The translations under genes were made by a program, and so were the position numbers. A DNA stretch of 64,000 bases. Origin: Diatrype stigma. Lineage: Eukaryota; Ascomycota; Sordariomycetes; Xylariales; Diatrypaceae. The notes beneath the pieces were generated by a model that was not told where the DNA came from, ran no database searches, and saw nothing but the letters and a program-made list of their open reading frames with translations. The stretch spans positions 310,001 to 374,000 of the forward strand of contig JAKJXP020000027.1 of the NCBI GenBank assembly GCA_022225965.2, in the 5' to 3' direction. Each line of letters opens with the position of its first letter. Position 1 is the stretch's first letter. Below are positions 46,207 to 57,525 of the stretch, in pieces.

Positions 46207-48210
46207 ATGTCGTCGCCCGGGTTTTCTCTTCCTCACCTCAAAGTTGCCATGGCAAACCCCATGGCATCGATGTCTTTCGGCCACAACACAACGATGCCCA
46301 ACGGCCCTGATTTTTCTCAGCAGTCTCAACTGGCAATTTTGGACCTCTTCTTCCCTGGGTTCTCGGGTTTCACGAATGTTGTCCAGAAGTATCTGGGAAT
46401 CAACCTCAATATATACATACCGCTCGTACTCCTAGCTGGGTTCCTCACGTTCGCCTGGAGCCATGCGACTACCTATCTCTGGGGCCAGATCGCATCCCAC
46501 TTTATGTCAGTCGTTGACATTCGGCCCGACGACGAGATCTACGACATCTTGATGGCTTGGATCTCCCGGCAGCCCTTCTCTCAAAACTCGCGGTGCTTCG
46601 TGGTCAACACGACCCTCAACTCTAGAGCGCGGTATTTCTGGCGATGGGACGATGATGAAGATGAGGACGAGGACGGAGAGGGCCATAACTCCGACTCAAA
46701 GAAAAACGCACTTTCCTACACCCCTTCTTACGGAAGCCATTATTTCTTTTACAAGCGCCACCTTCTCCAGTTTCGGAGGGCTCCTGCCCAGGAGTCGAAA
46801 CAGCCCATGTATGGCGTTGCGCCCGAGGAGGTTTCACTGTCATGTTTCGGCCGGAATCCTTGGATCCTCAAGGAGCTCCTCCACGAAGCTCGGCAGAAGT
46901 TCATTGAGAAGGATAGCCGGAGGACCCTCATTTACCGTGGAACTATGCAGTCAAGCGCGATGGAGCCACGGTGGCAGCGCTGTCTTGCACGAGCAAGGCG
47001 CCCCTTCTCGACTGTGATCTTGAACGAGAAGGTTAAGCAGGACTTAATCGATGATGTGACTGATTACCTGTCTCCTTCGACGCAGCGATGGTACTCTAAT
47101 CGGGGGATCCCCTATCGGCGTGGTTATTTACTGTATGGCCCTCCTGGGACTGGCAAGAGCTCTCTCAGTCTCGCCTTGGCTGGTTTCTTCAAAATGAAGA
47201 TTTATATCGTCAGTTTGAGCTCCGTCACGGCTAGTGAGGAGAACCTTTCCGCACTGTTTGCCGAGTTGCCCCGACGCTGCGTCGTTCTGCTTGAAGATAT
47301 TGATACGGCCGGGCTTACGCACACCCGCGAGGAGAAGGAGCCCCAGCAAACAAACAGCGACTCGGAACACAGCACCCCCAACCCTAACGTCCCAACTGAT
47401 ACTACAAACAAAACCGAGTCCGGACGATTGTCACTCTCGGGATTGCTGAATGTCCTGGACGGGGTGGCTTCCCAGGAAGGCCGCGTATTGATCATGACTA
47501 CAAACCACCTAGAAAAGCTCGACAAGGCACTTATCAGACCGGGCCGGGTGGATATGATCGTCAATTTTGGGTTAGCAGATGAAGGCATGATTGCCGCCAT
47601 CTTTCGAGCATTGTTCTCTTACCTGGAGGGTGATGACGAGCCGGATCCGGTCGAGCAGCTCGAGCTCAGGCCTGATGCTCGCAAAGCATATAGGGACGAG
47701 AAAGCAAAGAAGAGGGCGGCCGAGGAGGCCCGCGTCGAGGCACTAGCAAAGGAGTTCGCGGCCAAGACGCCGGCTCACGAGTTCAGCCCTGCGGAACTGC
47801 AAGGTTACCTCATGCGGCACAAGCGCAGACCAGAAGCCGCTGTCGCCAACGTCGAGGAGTTCATCGAGACGACCCGAAGAGACAAGAAGGAAAAAGAGTT
47901 GAAGGCAGCCGAGGAGAAGCGAAAGGCAGAGGAAGACAAAAAGGCCGCCGAGGCGAAAAAGGAGGCTGAGGCGAAAAAGGAGGTTGAGGAGAAAAAGGAG
48001 GCCGAGAAGGACAACAAGGAAAAGGATGGCGATTCCAAGGCTACGTCTACAGACAACAAACCAACAGCCACCTCCGCTTCGGTCGACGGCACTGTGGTGA
48101 TAGAATCGCCCACTCCGCAGACGGCAGAAGAGAAGCCAAAAGAAGGACCCGGCCACCTAAAACATGATTCCGGCTATGTTACTCCTATAGATGCCAGCAA
48201 CGACCCCTGA
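46207..48210 (+). CDS. BCS1-type AAA ATPase with charged C-terminal extension
   Basis: One exon of 667 residues. A membrane helix ('YIPLVLLAGFLTFAW', about residues 69-86) precedes a BCS1-specific domain (about 90-285). The AAA core follows: Walker A GPPGTGKS at residue 311, Walker B 'CVVLLEDIDTA' near 360, and the sensor/arginine block 'TTNHLEKLDKALIRPGRVD'. A 30-residue Ser/Thr/Pro insert lies straight after Walker B. True Bcs1 inserts the Rieske protein into complex III in the inner mitochondrial membrane. Fungi also have several BCS1-like paralogues of unknown role, and this protein's long Lys/Glu/Ala coiled-coil tail (about 560-640) and acidic insert near residue 150 point to such a paralogue. 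The first Met is used; downstream Mets at residues 15 and 18 are alternatives. Confidence 0.92.
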   Translation: MSSPGFSLPHLKVAMANPMASMSFGHNTTMPNGPDFSQQSQLAILDLFFPGFSGFTNVVQKYLGINLNIYIPLVLLAGFLTFAWSHATTYLWGQIASHFMSVVDIRPDDEIYDILMAWISRQPFSQNSRCFVVNTTLNSRARYFWRWDDDEDEDEDGEGHNSDSKKNALSYTPSYGSHYFFYKRHLLQFRRAPAQESKQPMYGVAPEEVSLSCFGRNPWILKELLHEARQKFIEKDSRRTLIYRGTMQSSAMEPRWQRCLARARRPFSTVILNEKVKQDLIDDVTDYLSPSTQRWYSNRGIPYRRGYLLYGPPGTGKSSLSLALAGFFKMKIYIVSLSSVTASEENLSALFAELPRRCVVLLEDIDTAGLTHTREEKEPQQTNSDSEHSTPNPNVPTDTTNKTESGRLSLSGLLNVLDGVASQEGRVLIMTTNHLEKLDKALIRPGRVDMIVNFGLADEGMIAAIFRALFSYLEGDDEPDPVEQLELRPDARKAYRDEKAKKRAAEEARVEALAKEFAAKTPAHEFSPAELQGYLMRHKRRPEAAVANVEEFIETTRRDKKEKELKAAEEKRKAEEDKKAAEAKKEAEAKKEVEEKKEAEKDNKEKDGDSKATSTDNKPTATSASVDGTVVIESPTPQTAEEKPKEGPGHLKHDSGYVTPIDASNDP

Positions 48211-50069
48211 AGATAGCCACTACCCCCGAGTAAATAAATAAACGATCTTGATACCATGCAGCTGCATAGACCGGTATTTTGGAGTTCATAGAGGTGGCGA
48301 ATATAAGGAACGCGTCACGTATCGATGAATAGCACTGAGATACATAAGCAGATGAGAGTACCCCTCGCTGGGGGGTCTATACGATCTACATGACTTACCC
48401 ACTGCTGGGTACCTGGTTCACGGTCGGACCGTTCCTTATACCATGTGAGCCATATAACGCGGCCCGAGTGTTTTAGGACTGAACTTTGTAGGTATGCTTG
48501 CCTCGGCAAGGCTACGGCACATGTCGCCTATAACTATACCAAAGCTGCTATTTAACATCGACTGGAACCGGCGTCGTTCCTGTGAACTTGATCGGCATCC
48601 TGCAGATACCTACTGAGCGAACCACTAGGAGTCCATGGAACCCTCCTAGCTCGCCATAAATCCATGGATGTATATCGGTGTGATACTTGCGGGCTGAGCC
48701 GCCAATGATGAGGTGACGTCCCTGCAGATCATACTGCAGATACTACCTACCTGCATGATACCCGCGGCATGCCTCTCCAGCTGGTATAGACCTCACTAAT
48801 GTATTACACCTACAGCATGTAAGACCAAGCCGTTGGAACCAAACGATCAACGATAACATCCGCTATTATGTCTGTGCAGGACTTGACGGCACTGCATCTA
48901 TTATGTATTAGTAATACCACCTACATAGATGCCACACCTATGTAAATATCAGCCAGCCAGCACACTCGAGTACATAGCCTCGACAAAATCTTACGGGAGG
49001 AGTAGGGTTTGCGAAAGGGCACCGCACAGACTGTGGAAGGTTGTGATCGTTAGCCATCGTTAGCCATCATTGAGGGTCAGAAAGTGGCATGGGATTTACC
49101 CAGGTAGGCAAATCCGATCAGGTTCTACTGATGGTATTCTGTCAGTTACTAGGCATGTATGTGATCAAGAAAACTCATTAATAACTCATAATAACTAGTA
49201 GGTGATTATGTATGTGCTGGAGTTCCCTGGTAGAACCAAATGACTTGAACCCAATCTGGAAGTGCCGCGACTGTGTTCGTGGTATTTGTTGTGTTGGAAT
49301 TCCGTCCTCACCACTACCTGCTGGGTACAATGTATGTAGCTTTTCCATGTAACCTAAGGCAAGTTTGACTGCTCCCTGTGTGACACCAATACGCTAACGG
49401 GTTACTATGGCACGCCGCAGCAGCACGGCACGCGGTCTGTCCTAGAGGTACTGGGTTTAGCTACTGGGTTAGCAGCGACATAACGGGACTACCTTAATTC
49501 CCAGCAAACCTTGGAAGATCAGTGGTTCCCGATAAGCCCAACAACAGGGGCCCAGGCTGCCAGGCACGGCTAGCGATAACGCAAGTGGGAAACTAGGGAT
49601 CAAAACCAGAAACTTAAAAAACCCTAATTAGGTAAGTGGTGGGGTGGCCACTGCGCCTCGTTAGCGTATCAGCGCATGTCTGCCGTAGGTCTGCCGCTAG
49701 CGAACTAATGAGATGCCTGGAAGTTGGGAAGTATTTTCTGCTCGGGGCCCAAGCCCCTCCCTATATCGGATCTCCCAGGCTCGATTGGATCTGAATTGCA
49801 AAAAACACAACCACCAAAAGGAAAGGACTGCGAACTTGTTGCGTGTTGTGCCGTCCACCCCCATTCATCAAGCTTCTTTTCTCTCTCATTTCCCAGTAGT
49901 CTCCGGTTCGGAGACCACCATAAACTACAGGAGTTCCAGATTATAGATACCTAGGTAGAATAGACAGGGTTTTCAAGACATTACAAAGTAATGCCCTAGA
50001 AAGTGAGTCGGTCCTCTCCAACAACGCCACGTGCTTATGCCTCTGGTGCCCCTCCTTACTCCTCTCCCT

Positions 50070-50070
<1 letters not shown>

Positions 50071-50103
<33 letters not shown>

Positions 50104-50106
50104 CTC
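50071..50106 (+). repeat. CACCCT hexamer repeat
   Basis: CACCTT followed by four perfect CACCCT units and CACCTC. Confidence 0.9.
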
Positions 50107-50340
50107 TCGATCCGTCCTGCCAGGGCCAAACCCCTGATACCAGTCAATTGGTCCGCTATCACTGCCTAGATAATGTAATGGTTGTTAGATGCGTGTACGA
50201 TATGTATGCATGCTTACAGCGCGGATTCTGGGCAGGTGTGATCCATCCCCACTGCTCACTGCCCATGGCCCCTGTCCCCCCTGCCCCTACTGTACTATGT
50301 AATCCCTCGACACGCCCATACTTTGTATAGGAGCTAGGTA

Positions 50341-50367
50341 GCCTGGGTAGCCTGGGTAGCCTGGGCA
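50341..50367 (+). repeat. GCCTGGGTA 9-bp tandem repeat, three copies
   Basis: Units at 50341, 50350 and 50359; the last has one change (GCCTGGGCA). Confidence 0.85.
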
Positions 50368-50750
50368 ACGACGGATCACTACTGCTTCGCTCGCCCGCTG
50401 CGTGTATCGGCGGGTGTGTGTGTGGGCTTGTCTGGTTGTATAGGAGGGAATTGGCGGTGAAAGTCGTTCGAAACCCTTTTCTGTGATCTGCCAGTTAACT
50501 CGTGCTAATATACATACCCACATCCCAGAAACTTACCTACCTGCTTAGCTCCTTGTCTACCATCTACCATCTACCATCTCTACACACTATTTACATACCC
50601 AAGTATATATCTCCTCCCCTTTCCCCTCCCACGAGCACGATCACGGCCGCGGTCACCCTACTACTCCCAGCACTAGTATCCGTATCCCTTGTTGGCCAGC
50701 TCGCTTACTCCCCTTCCGTGGTCCCTCCGGTAGCTAGACAGAATAGAATC

Positions 50751-52367
50751 ATGGCTTCCCGTCCTCAGAATATCGGCATCAAGGCCATTGAGATCTACTT
50801 CCCCAGTCAGGTACGTCCCTGTCCCCGAGCTCGGCTCCTGTAGAGCGTCCCGAGTGCAATAATGCTCGTCAGCTTGAGTAGGCTTTGGATTTATGTGCTG
50901 ACAACTTGTCTCTCGTGCAGTATGTCGAGCAAACTGAGCTCGAGAAGTTCGACGGTGTCAGCGCCGGCAAATACACAATTGGTCTCGGCCAGACCAAGAT
51001 GACCTTTTGCGATGACCGAGAGGGTCAGTTCTCCCCGAATTCAAGCCGTTTCACATCATTGTGTGTCTATTCACTAACAAACGTTGCACGGCTGTAGATA
51101 TTTACTCGTTCGCTTTAACGGCCGTATCTAACCTCCTCAAGAACTACAAGATCGACACCAACTCCATTGGTCGCCTTGAGGTCGGTACCGAAACCCTCCT
51201 CGACAAGTCCAAGTCGGTCAAGACGGTCTTGATGCAGCTCTTCGGAGACAACACCAATATCGAGGGTGTCGATACTATCAACGCCTGCTATGGTGGCACC
51301 AACGCTGTGTTCAACACCGTCAACTGGGTCGAGTCGTCCGCCTGGGATGGCAGAGATGCCATTGTAGTCGCCGGTGATATTGCCCTCTACGCCAAGGGCA
51401 ATGCTAGACCTACCGGTGGCGCCGGTGCGGTTGCTATGCTGATCGGCCCTGACGCCCCTATTGTTATTGAGCCCGGTCTGCGTGGTTCCTACATGCAGCA
51501 CGCCTACGATTTCTACAAGCCCGATCTCACCAGCGAATACCCCGTGGTCGACGGTCACTTCTCACTTACCTGCTATACCGAGGCCCTTGATGCTGCTTAC
51601 CGTGCGTACGCCCAACGTGAGGCCAAGCTGAGCGCAAATGGCCACGCGAACGGCAACGGTGCCGACGCTTCCAAAACCTCTTTGGACCGCTTCGATTACA
51701 TGTGCTTCCATGCTCCTACTTGCAAGCTAGTCCAGAAATCTTACGCTCGCCTGCTCTACCACGACTACCTCGGAGACCCCGACAACACTGCCTTTGCCGA
51801 GGTACCCGGTGAAGTGCGCGACATGGACTACAAGAAGTCTCTGACTGACAAGGTCGTTGAGAAGTCATTCATGGCTTTGACCAAGAAGCGCTTCAGCGAG
51901 CGCGTCTCGCCATCCCTCCAGGTTGCTACCCTGTGTGGTAACATGTACTGCGCGAGTGTCTGGGGTGGCTTGGCCAGTTTGATCTCTCATGTCGATAGCA
52001 CAGCTCTGCAGGGCAAGAGAGTTGGCCTCTTCAGCTACGGTTCTGGTCTCGCTGCCAGTTTCCTGTCGGCGCGGGTCGTCGGCAGCACCGAACAGATTTC
52101 CAAGGTCTTGGATATCCCCAACAGGTTAAATGCTAGACGGGCAGTCTCTCCCGAGACATACGAATCCGTAAGTTGCTTAAACCCAGTCCCCTTGTAACTC
52201 AGTGCATTCAAGCTAATTCCATTGTTTAGTTCTGCGACCTCCGCCACCAGGCTCATCTGCAGAAAAACTTCAAGCCTAAGGGCGACATCTCGACCATCAA
52301 GAGTGGCACTTACTACCTGGAGAACGTTGACGAGATGTACAAGCGAAGCTACTCCATCAAGGAGTAG
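50751..52367 (+). CDS. erg13: Hydroxymethylglutaryl-CoA synthase
   Basis: Four exons (50751-50810, 50921-51023, 51098-52167, 52230-52367) encode 456 residues. The enzyme condenses acetyl-CoA with acetoacetyl-CoA to HMG-CoA, the committed entry to mevalonate and ergosterol. The N terminus '[16 protein letters not shown]' is built across the first splice. The nucleophile Cys is C118 in '[12 protein letters not shown]', and the catalytic His is H259 in 'CFHAPTCK'. The 'SYGSG' loop and the terminal '[12 protein letters not shown]' are also as expected. Introns are 110, 74 and 62 bp, with GTACGT, GTCAGT and GTAAGT donors, and two of the four exons are very short. Length and motif order match fungal HMGS throughout. 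Base use is evenly C-ending at third positions, as in a highly expressed gene. Confidence 0.97.
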
Positions 52368-54198
52368 ATTTGACAGCTAACGAGTTACGATATCTGATCA
52401 TGTTTTTAAGCATAGACTGGGATTGGTTCTCGGTATTGCTAAAAGGCTCATGTTTTAGCCCCTCTTACGCTATAGCTCTCCGCAAACTAGGAAAGGCTTA
52501 TATAGAGCAGGAAGGTCATCATGGGATAGAGTACCAGTAATACCGAGGGTTGGGCACACTTAATACCCATACATGTGTATACCCAGAGCTCCTTACGAGT
52601 TGTACATCCCTGGAAGGGGCTCTATGATAAATAGAAGCTTAATCAGCTGAAGCCCCTGAACAGCGCTGTGTTACCTGGATGGATGTGAGTGATTCCTGAA
52701 AGTTGTGTGACTTACCTCATGACGTGAAGTTAGTACTCATCGGTATGTTTCATATTGTACAACGATCTCTACATGATTAGAAAGCTTTAACAATAACGGA
52801 GCCGTCCATGTCTAGATCATCCCCTTTTTTGCATCAGTGAAAAAGCAAAGACCACTTTAGACCCCTAGGCCTCCAAAACGGCATGCTCTCATCAAGGTCG
52901 GCCCATCAAATGATCCAAGCATCTAGGCAACATAGTGGTGTTTGTGGTTTTCAATGTATACCCCCTAACAATAGTCAACCAGTTGGCCAGTCCAACTAGC
53001 TAAATATTCTTAAGTCATATGTCGGCATAGAACCCCCCAGATTAGAGGTATTCGGCCCCTGATGGAAGAAAGAATAGATATTTCTTTTCTTGACATTGGG
53101 TGCCTAGGACAAACCCCTGCTGGTAGTAGATCTGGCTGGGCAAAGATTTGACACCTTGGGGGAAGAGATAAACACATAGAACACATAAATACTATTGTCC
53201 CATACTTTCCATCCCCTCTGATTCGACTTCTTGAGAAACATCCTCAGTTGAAGCTTTTTGGTGCATAAAATATCTGCCCCGAGAGGCTTCTTCTGCATAC
53301 AGTTTGTGAGAGGAAGCGACCATCACCGCATTTCACAAAGCAAGGTTTTTGGGGCATGGGAGAAAGAATATATCAAACTACCAGAACTCATCACTGACTT
53401 TCTGTCGTTTCTCCTTCAAAGATGAGCGCGCTACTGCTTTAGTAGTAATAACACGACATCACTGCGAGACTCATGATATGTCAGTCGCCGTACGGTAACT
53501 AGCAAGATAGGTGAGTTGTATGACATCCAGCCCTGGCTTGCCATCCCTCCATCGTTACCGAATACTGTCAATCCATCCTACATCAGACTTCCGGGCTAGT
53601 ATCTAGCCTTGTGTCTACGGGTATCCGTGCCATCTGCTCCCGACCTGTCAGCCTATATATACCTACATACTATGTATTTAAGCTTCCTCGCGGCTGTTTG
53701 GGAGCTCCCGAGGTTAGAGTTCTCGTCTCGTTTCACGTCGTACGCTTGTTAGGCCTATCCGGAGACAGGCACAACTCACAGCTGTGACGGAAGGCGTAGT
53801 AGTAGAGTCACCTCGACCTATTTCCCCATTCCACTTGGCTACCTATTTATTGTCACCCCCGTCCCTCTTTCTCCTCGATTATTTTTCCCCGTTTGCTTCA
53901 TCTAGTCTATACCTAGATGGTGGTGAGGTACACGAGAGAGTGATATTCACTATGATGTCCTAACCTTGAAAGGACGAAGATACATTAACCACACTCTTGA
54001 TTAATCGGCTTGATTAGTCCACTCGACTAATCAAAGCCAACTAACAATAGGTACCTGTGGTATTATTGTTACTACCGCAAAATCAACCCATTGTTTTTAT
54101 TATCACTTCCTAATACCACTTGTTTTTCCATCACTTCTCATCATCAGCACCAATTGCCAACACCACTTGATTCTAGCACACACTTCTCATCATCAACA
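52368..54198. other. Intergenic region, 1.8 kb
   Basis: No supported gene. A small minus-strand frame (53104-53298) has no family features. The sequence 53960-54030 contains three copies of a GATTAGT/ACTAATC word (TTAATCGGCTTGATTAGT.., ACTAATC), a small inverted set just before the next gene. Confidence 0.5.
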
Positions 54199-56721
54199 AT
54201 GACCAACAACACCACCAACACCAAGAACAACGGCTCCGGCTCCGGCTCCGGCTCCGGTTCCAACCGCAGCCGGCCTCAGTCGTCGCCGCCACAGTCTTCA
54301 CCGTCGCCACCAACGCCATCAGCACCGCCGGCTGCCCATCAATACTACGGCGAGGGTGGTACGCCGGATCTCGGCGGGTACGACGCGCACCATGACTTGT
54401 ATTACGGCGACGGCGACGGTCCCGCTGCATGGGCGGCCCGTCGTCGTGCAGCAGCCGCCGCGTCGGCCGCGAGCAACGCGACACAACAGACGAACGGGGG
54501 GACCGGAGCCCAAGAGCCCCAGCAGCAGCCAGAGCGTGCGCATGGCGCCAGCCAAGACGAGGCGGCAGAGCGGAGTACCGGCCCCATTAACTCCGCCAAC
54601 GGCATTCTCGGCTTGTCCGAAGGAGCGTCGTTGGGATCCGGTAGCGGCGCCGCCGAGAAAACCAATGACGGAGAGCAGCAGGAGGGAGAGAAGAAGCAAG
54701 AGGCCAGCCCGGAGAAGCCGGACCAGCAGCATCCCTTTATGATACGCTCGGCCAACGACGTGCCGGAGCCGCGAGCGGGAACACCGTCCATCTTCGGCAA
54801 CGGATTTCCGACAGATGAAGCGCAATTCCGAGCTCGGAGTTCGACTCTGACTCGGAGTCCCGCTCCGTCTCAGGCTCGGGCTCGGGCTCAGGGCCAGGGC
54901 CAGGGCCAGGGTCAGGGTCAGGCCCAGAGGCAGATCCAGGCTCGAACTCGGTTTCCGACTCGGGTTCCAGCCATTACATATCCTAGCCCCGAAGCGGCCT
55001 TAGCTGCAGCCCGTTGCACTTCTCGACTTCTTTATACCCGCGATTTCTCTGCTCCCCGCGGCGCCTCAGGCCGCCGCCCTCCTTTTCTCACGTACACTGC
55101 GCAGCAGGCGCGGCACAGAGCAGAGTTACGTAATAGGGGTACCGGGAACCGGGTCCAGAGCTCGATCTCTGGTAATGGCGATGGTATTTATGGCCGTGGT
55201 GGTCATGATCTTGCTGATCGTGGTCGTGGTCGTGGTCGTGGCCGTGATCGTGGTCGTAGCCATGGTAGTAATGCCGTCAACAATACGGGTTACAGTGGCG
55301 AGGGCTCTGCTGCCCAGCAGCAGGGGCTAAATGGCCCCCCGACGGGTGACCACGGCATCCGTCCTCCACCGTCCCCTCGGGCACTTTCACGGATCCTCGA
55401 CCATTCCCTCTTCACCGATAACGGCAACAACTGGGATCAGAATCAACTTGAAGAATCCCTTCGCGGTTATGTCGACCTTGCCGGCAACGATGACGATGAC
55501 GACGACGACAACAACAACAACGACGATGACGGCGATGATCACGACATACCCAAAGAATACAGGAGATTGGAACTGGCGAGATCGCTCGCCGAGCGACGAC
55601 GACCACCGCCACCACCACCGCAACCGCCAACACGACCGTCACGGGCACGGTTTCCCCTTTCCGCGATGCCACCGGGTTATTCTGGCTTCCGACCGTCACC
55701 AACGTTTGGAGCGCCCATTCCTGCCGATGAGGCGATGAGGTGGCGCCGCACGGGCAATGTCGACGTGCTGAATAACCGCCGCGCTTGCCCCTGCTGCGGC
55801 GAAATCCATATATGCCGGGGAAGACCGGGGCCGGCGGCGGGAAATGCAGAGGCAAGAACTGCTCCCGCGACATCTTTCACTTCCACTTCCACCCCTCCCG
55901 GTCCCGGTACCTTTGCTGCTCGCACTGCTGCTCCCGCTGCATCTTTCACTTCCAATTCCACCCCTCCCAGTGCCAATGCCTTTTCTGTTGCTGCCGCCGC
56001 CGCTACCCGGCAGCAGCGTTACCCACTTTCCTCCCATCTTTGCCCCGCTCACAACTTCATGCCCCCCCACGTCCAAGAGAACTTCCAGAGACAGTCTCGA
56101 CGACTGGGGCTGGAGGAGTTGGAGCTGAAGACCGCGCTCGTGGCCGAGGCGCAGCACGGGCGGCTGGCGCGCCGGGAGGAAGCGGGTTCGGGCCGGGGGC
56201 TCGGGGCGTTGCTGACTTGGGACGGCTTCGGCGACGAGGAGGGGGAGGACGATGGCGAGAAGACTCGCCGCTCCCCTTCGCCTGCGGTCACAGTCGTCCT
56301 GGCCAGTGACAGAAGCGGTGGCTCCGGGGGCGTGAGCGAGCATGACAACGACGAGCGCATGCGAGGGCGCCCCTGGAGCCGTGAGGACCGAGTCGAGAAT
56401 CGCGCGGAGGGAGAACTGCAGGACCGCAGCGTGCCCTACGGCGGGGCTCCGCGCGAGGGCGAGGCGTCCATGTCGGAGTATGAGCGGGCCCGCCGGGAGG
56501 CGGAGTGGGAAGACAGGATGTACGACCAAAACCACTACGGCGGCAACCCCTACGCTGACGCTGACCTCTACTACGGCATAAGCCGGATGCCTAGCGACGA
56601 TGGAGACTGGGACTGGGACCTGGATCTGAGTTCCGACTCAGACCCCGTCTACTACCCGGATTCGGATGATGAGTTGGAGGGGGAGGTGGAGGACGAGGAG
56701 AGATCGAATCACGACGAGTAG
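54199..56721 (+). CDS. Large disordered protein with a short Cys-rich motif
   Basis: One exon of 840 residues. Almost the whole chain is disordered: Gly-Ser and Pro-Ser runs (residues 10-50), Ala-rich and Gln/Glu regions, alternating Gly-Gln repeats (near 230-245), a 'RGRGRGRDRGR' tract near residue 345, and an Asp/Asn run near 430-445. A compact 'CPCCGEIHIC' motif near residue 530 could bind a metal, but it is too short for a known zinc finger. The C-terminal 200 residues are Glu/Arg-rich with a very acidic end. RG repeats suggest RNA contact; that is inference. I do not recognise the family. The ATG at 54199 (context 'acaatg') is the first in the frame; upstream the frame is open only from TTG. 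Confidence 0.65.
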   Translation: MTNNTTNTKNNGSGSGSGSGSNRSRPQSSPPQSSPSPPTPSAPPAAHQYYGEGGTPDLGGYDAHHDLYYGDGDGPAAWAARRRAAAAASAASNATQQTNGGTGAQEPQQQPERAHGASQDEAAERSTGPINSANGILGLSEGASLGSGSGAAEKTNDGEQQEGEKKQEASPEKPDQQHPFMIRSANDVPEPRAGTPSIFGNGFPTDEAQFRARSSTLTRSPAPSQARARAQGQGQGQGQGQAQRQIQARTRFPTRVPAITYPSPEAALAAARCTSRLLYTRDFSAPRGASGRRPPFLTYTAQQARHRAELRNRGTGNRVQSSISGNGDGIYGRGGHDLADRGRGRGRGRDRGRSHGSNAVNNTGYSGEGSAAQQQGLNGPPTGDHGIRPPPSPRALSRILDHSLFTDNGNNWDQNQLEESLRGYVDLAGNDDDDDDDNNNNDDDGDDHDIPKEYRRLELARSLAERRRPPPPPPQPPTRPSRARFPLSAMPPGYSGFRPSPTFGAPIPADEAMRWRRTGNVDVLNNRRACPCCGEIHICRGRPGPAAGNAEARTAPATSFTSTSTPPGPGTFAARTAAPAASFTSNSTPPSANAFSVAAAAATRQQRYPLSSHLCPAHNFMPPHVQENFQRQSRRLGLEELELKTALVAEAQHGRLARREEAGSGRGLGALLTWDGFGDEEGEDDGEKTRRSPSPAVTVVLASDRSGGSGGVSEHDNDERMRGRPWSREDRVENRAEGELQDRSVPYGGAPREGEASMSEYERARREAEWEDRMYDQNHYGGNPYADADLYYGISRMPSDDGDWDWDLDLSSDSDPVYYPDSDDELEGEVEDEERSNHDE

Positions 56722-57324
56722 TTCGTGACTCTGGTTAGGCTGGAATCGGCGCTTTCGGAGAAGAAAGACACAATCCCGGATCTCGTTATTGAGTTTGGCA
56801 TGGAGATTACATCTACACGCCCCAGTATGGCACGGGAAACCGCCTTCTGTGTCGCGCAAACATTACTTTTGGGAAACGTCCTGTCTTACTTACTTCGACA
56901 AGACCACATCTGCATATGCTAGACAGCTAGCTTGGGGTACCTACCAGGACGACAGCCTTTCCCGACGTCGTTCACTAGGTATGAAGTCATACAGCGAAAG
57001 GAGAGGCTGCGGAGGAAGCATTGCCGGTGCACAGTTGTTGGGTTTGTACTCAAATAGAGATCTGATGCTTCTATCTGACTGTGGTCTAGGTCAAGCGATC
57101 CTAGAGTTAATATAGTGTCAGAATACAACCCCGTTTTATATTCCATCAATACGTGCATGCTGATGAACGAGGCAAAAACATTAGAACTCGGGATAAAACT
57201 TCAACTTATGGGCATTCTTGTAATGTAATTTTGTGTACGTCCAAGAGGGGGCGGGTGATAGACTAGGTAGGTAGTTATGAAACCGGCGACCCCTTTCGCA
57301 GCATATTGCAATACCAAGAGGTTC
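56722..57324. other. Convergent intergenic region
   Basis: The 603 bp between two converging genes show no supported gene or notable repeat. Confidence 0.55.
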
Positions 57325-57525
57325 CTAAGCGCCGCCTTCCCTCTTCGCATACTCCTCCTCCATCCTCTCCTCGTAGAGGCGGTCTGCCTCAAGCTCAGCC
57401 TCGGTCTTCTCCCTGGTGGTGCCGGCGCCCGTGTTCACCCCGGCTCCGGTTGCCGATGCAGTGGGCTGCGGGTCAGCAGTCCCGCTCCGAGCCTGCTCGG
57501 TGATATCGGATGTTGAGATAGGCAT
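57325..57525 (-). CDS. Small conserved-looking hydrophilic protein
   Basis: A 66-residue frame starts at an ATG (57525) in the context 'acg-atg-cc'. The N-terminal half is Thr/Ala/Gly-rich and disordered; the C-terminal third is a charged helix ending 'EERMEEEYAKREGGA'. The charged helix with this ending recalls short uncharacterised proteins that I have seen across filamentous ascomycetes, which is the main reason to accept the gene; this is a memory-based judgement. The reading frame stays open upstream beyond the ATG to 57765, so a longer N terminus is possible, but that part has no coding character. No function is proposed. It is convergent with the disordered-protein gene and divergent from the AIM32 gene. 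Confidence 0.58.
   Translation of the reverse strand: MPISTSDITEQARSGTADPQPTASATGAGVNTGAGTTREKTEAELEADRLYEERMEEEYAKREGGA

Larger units (their letters stand above)
48211..50750. other. Intergenic region upstream of ERG13
   Basis: 2.5 kb without a supported gene. CACCCT repeats (50071-50106), a GCCTGGGTA repeat (50341-50367) and an ACCTAGGT palindrome (49949) are present. From about 50520 to 50750 the sequence is C/T-rich with ACCATCT repeats near 50560-50580, as expected of a strong fungal promoter and leader. Confidence 0.5.
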
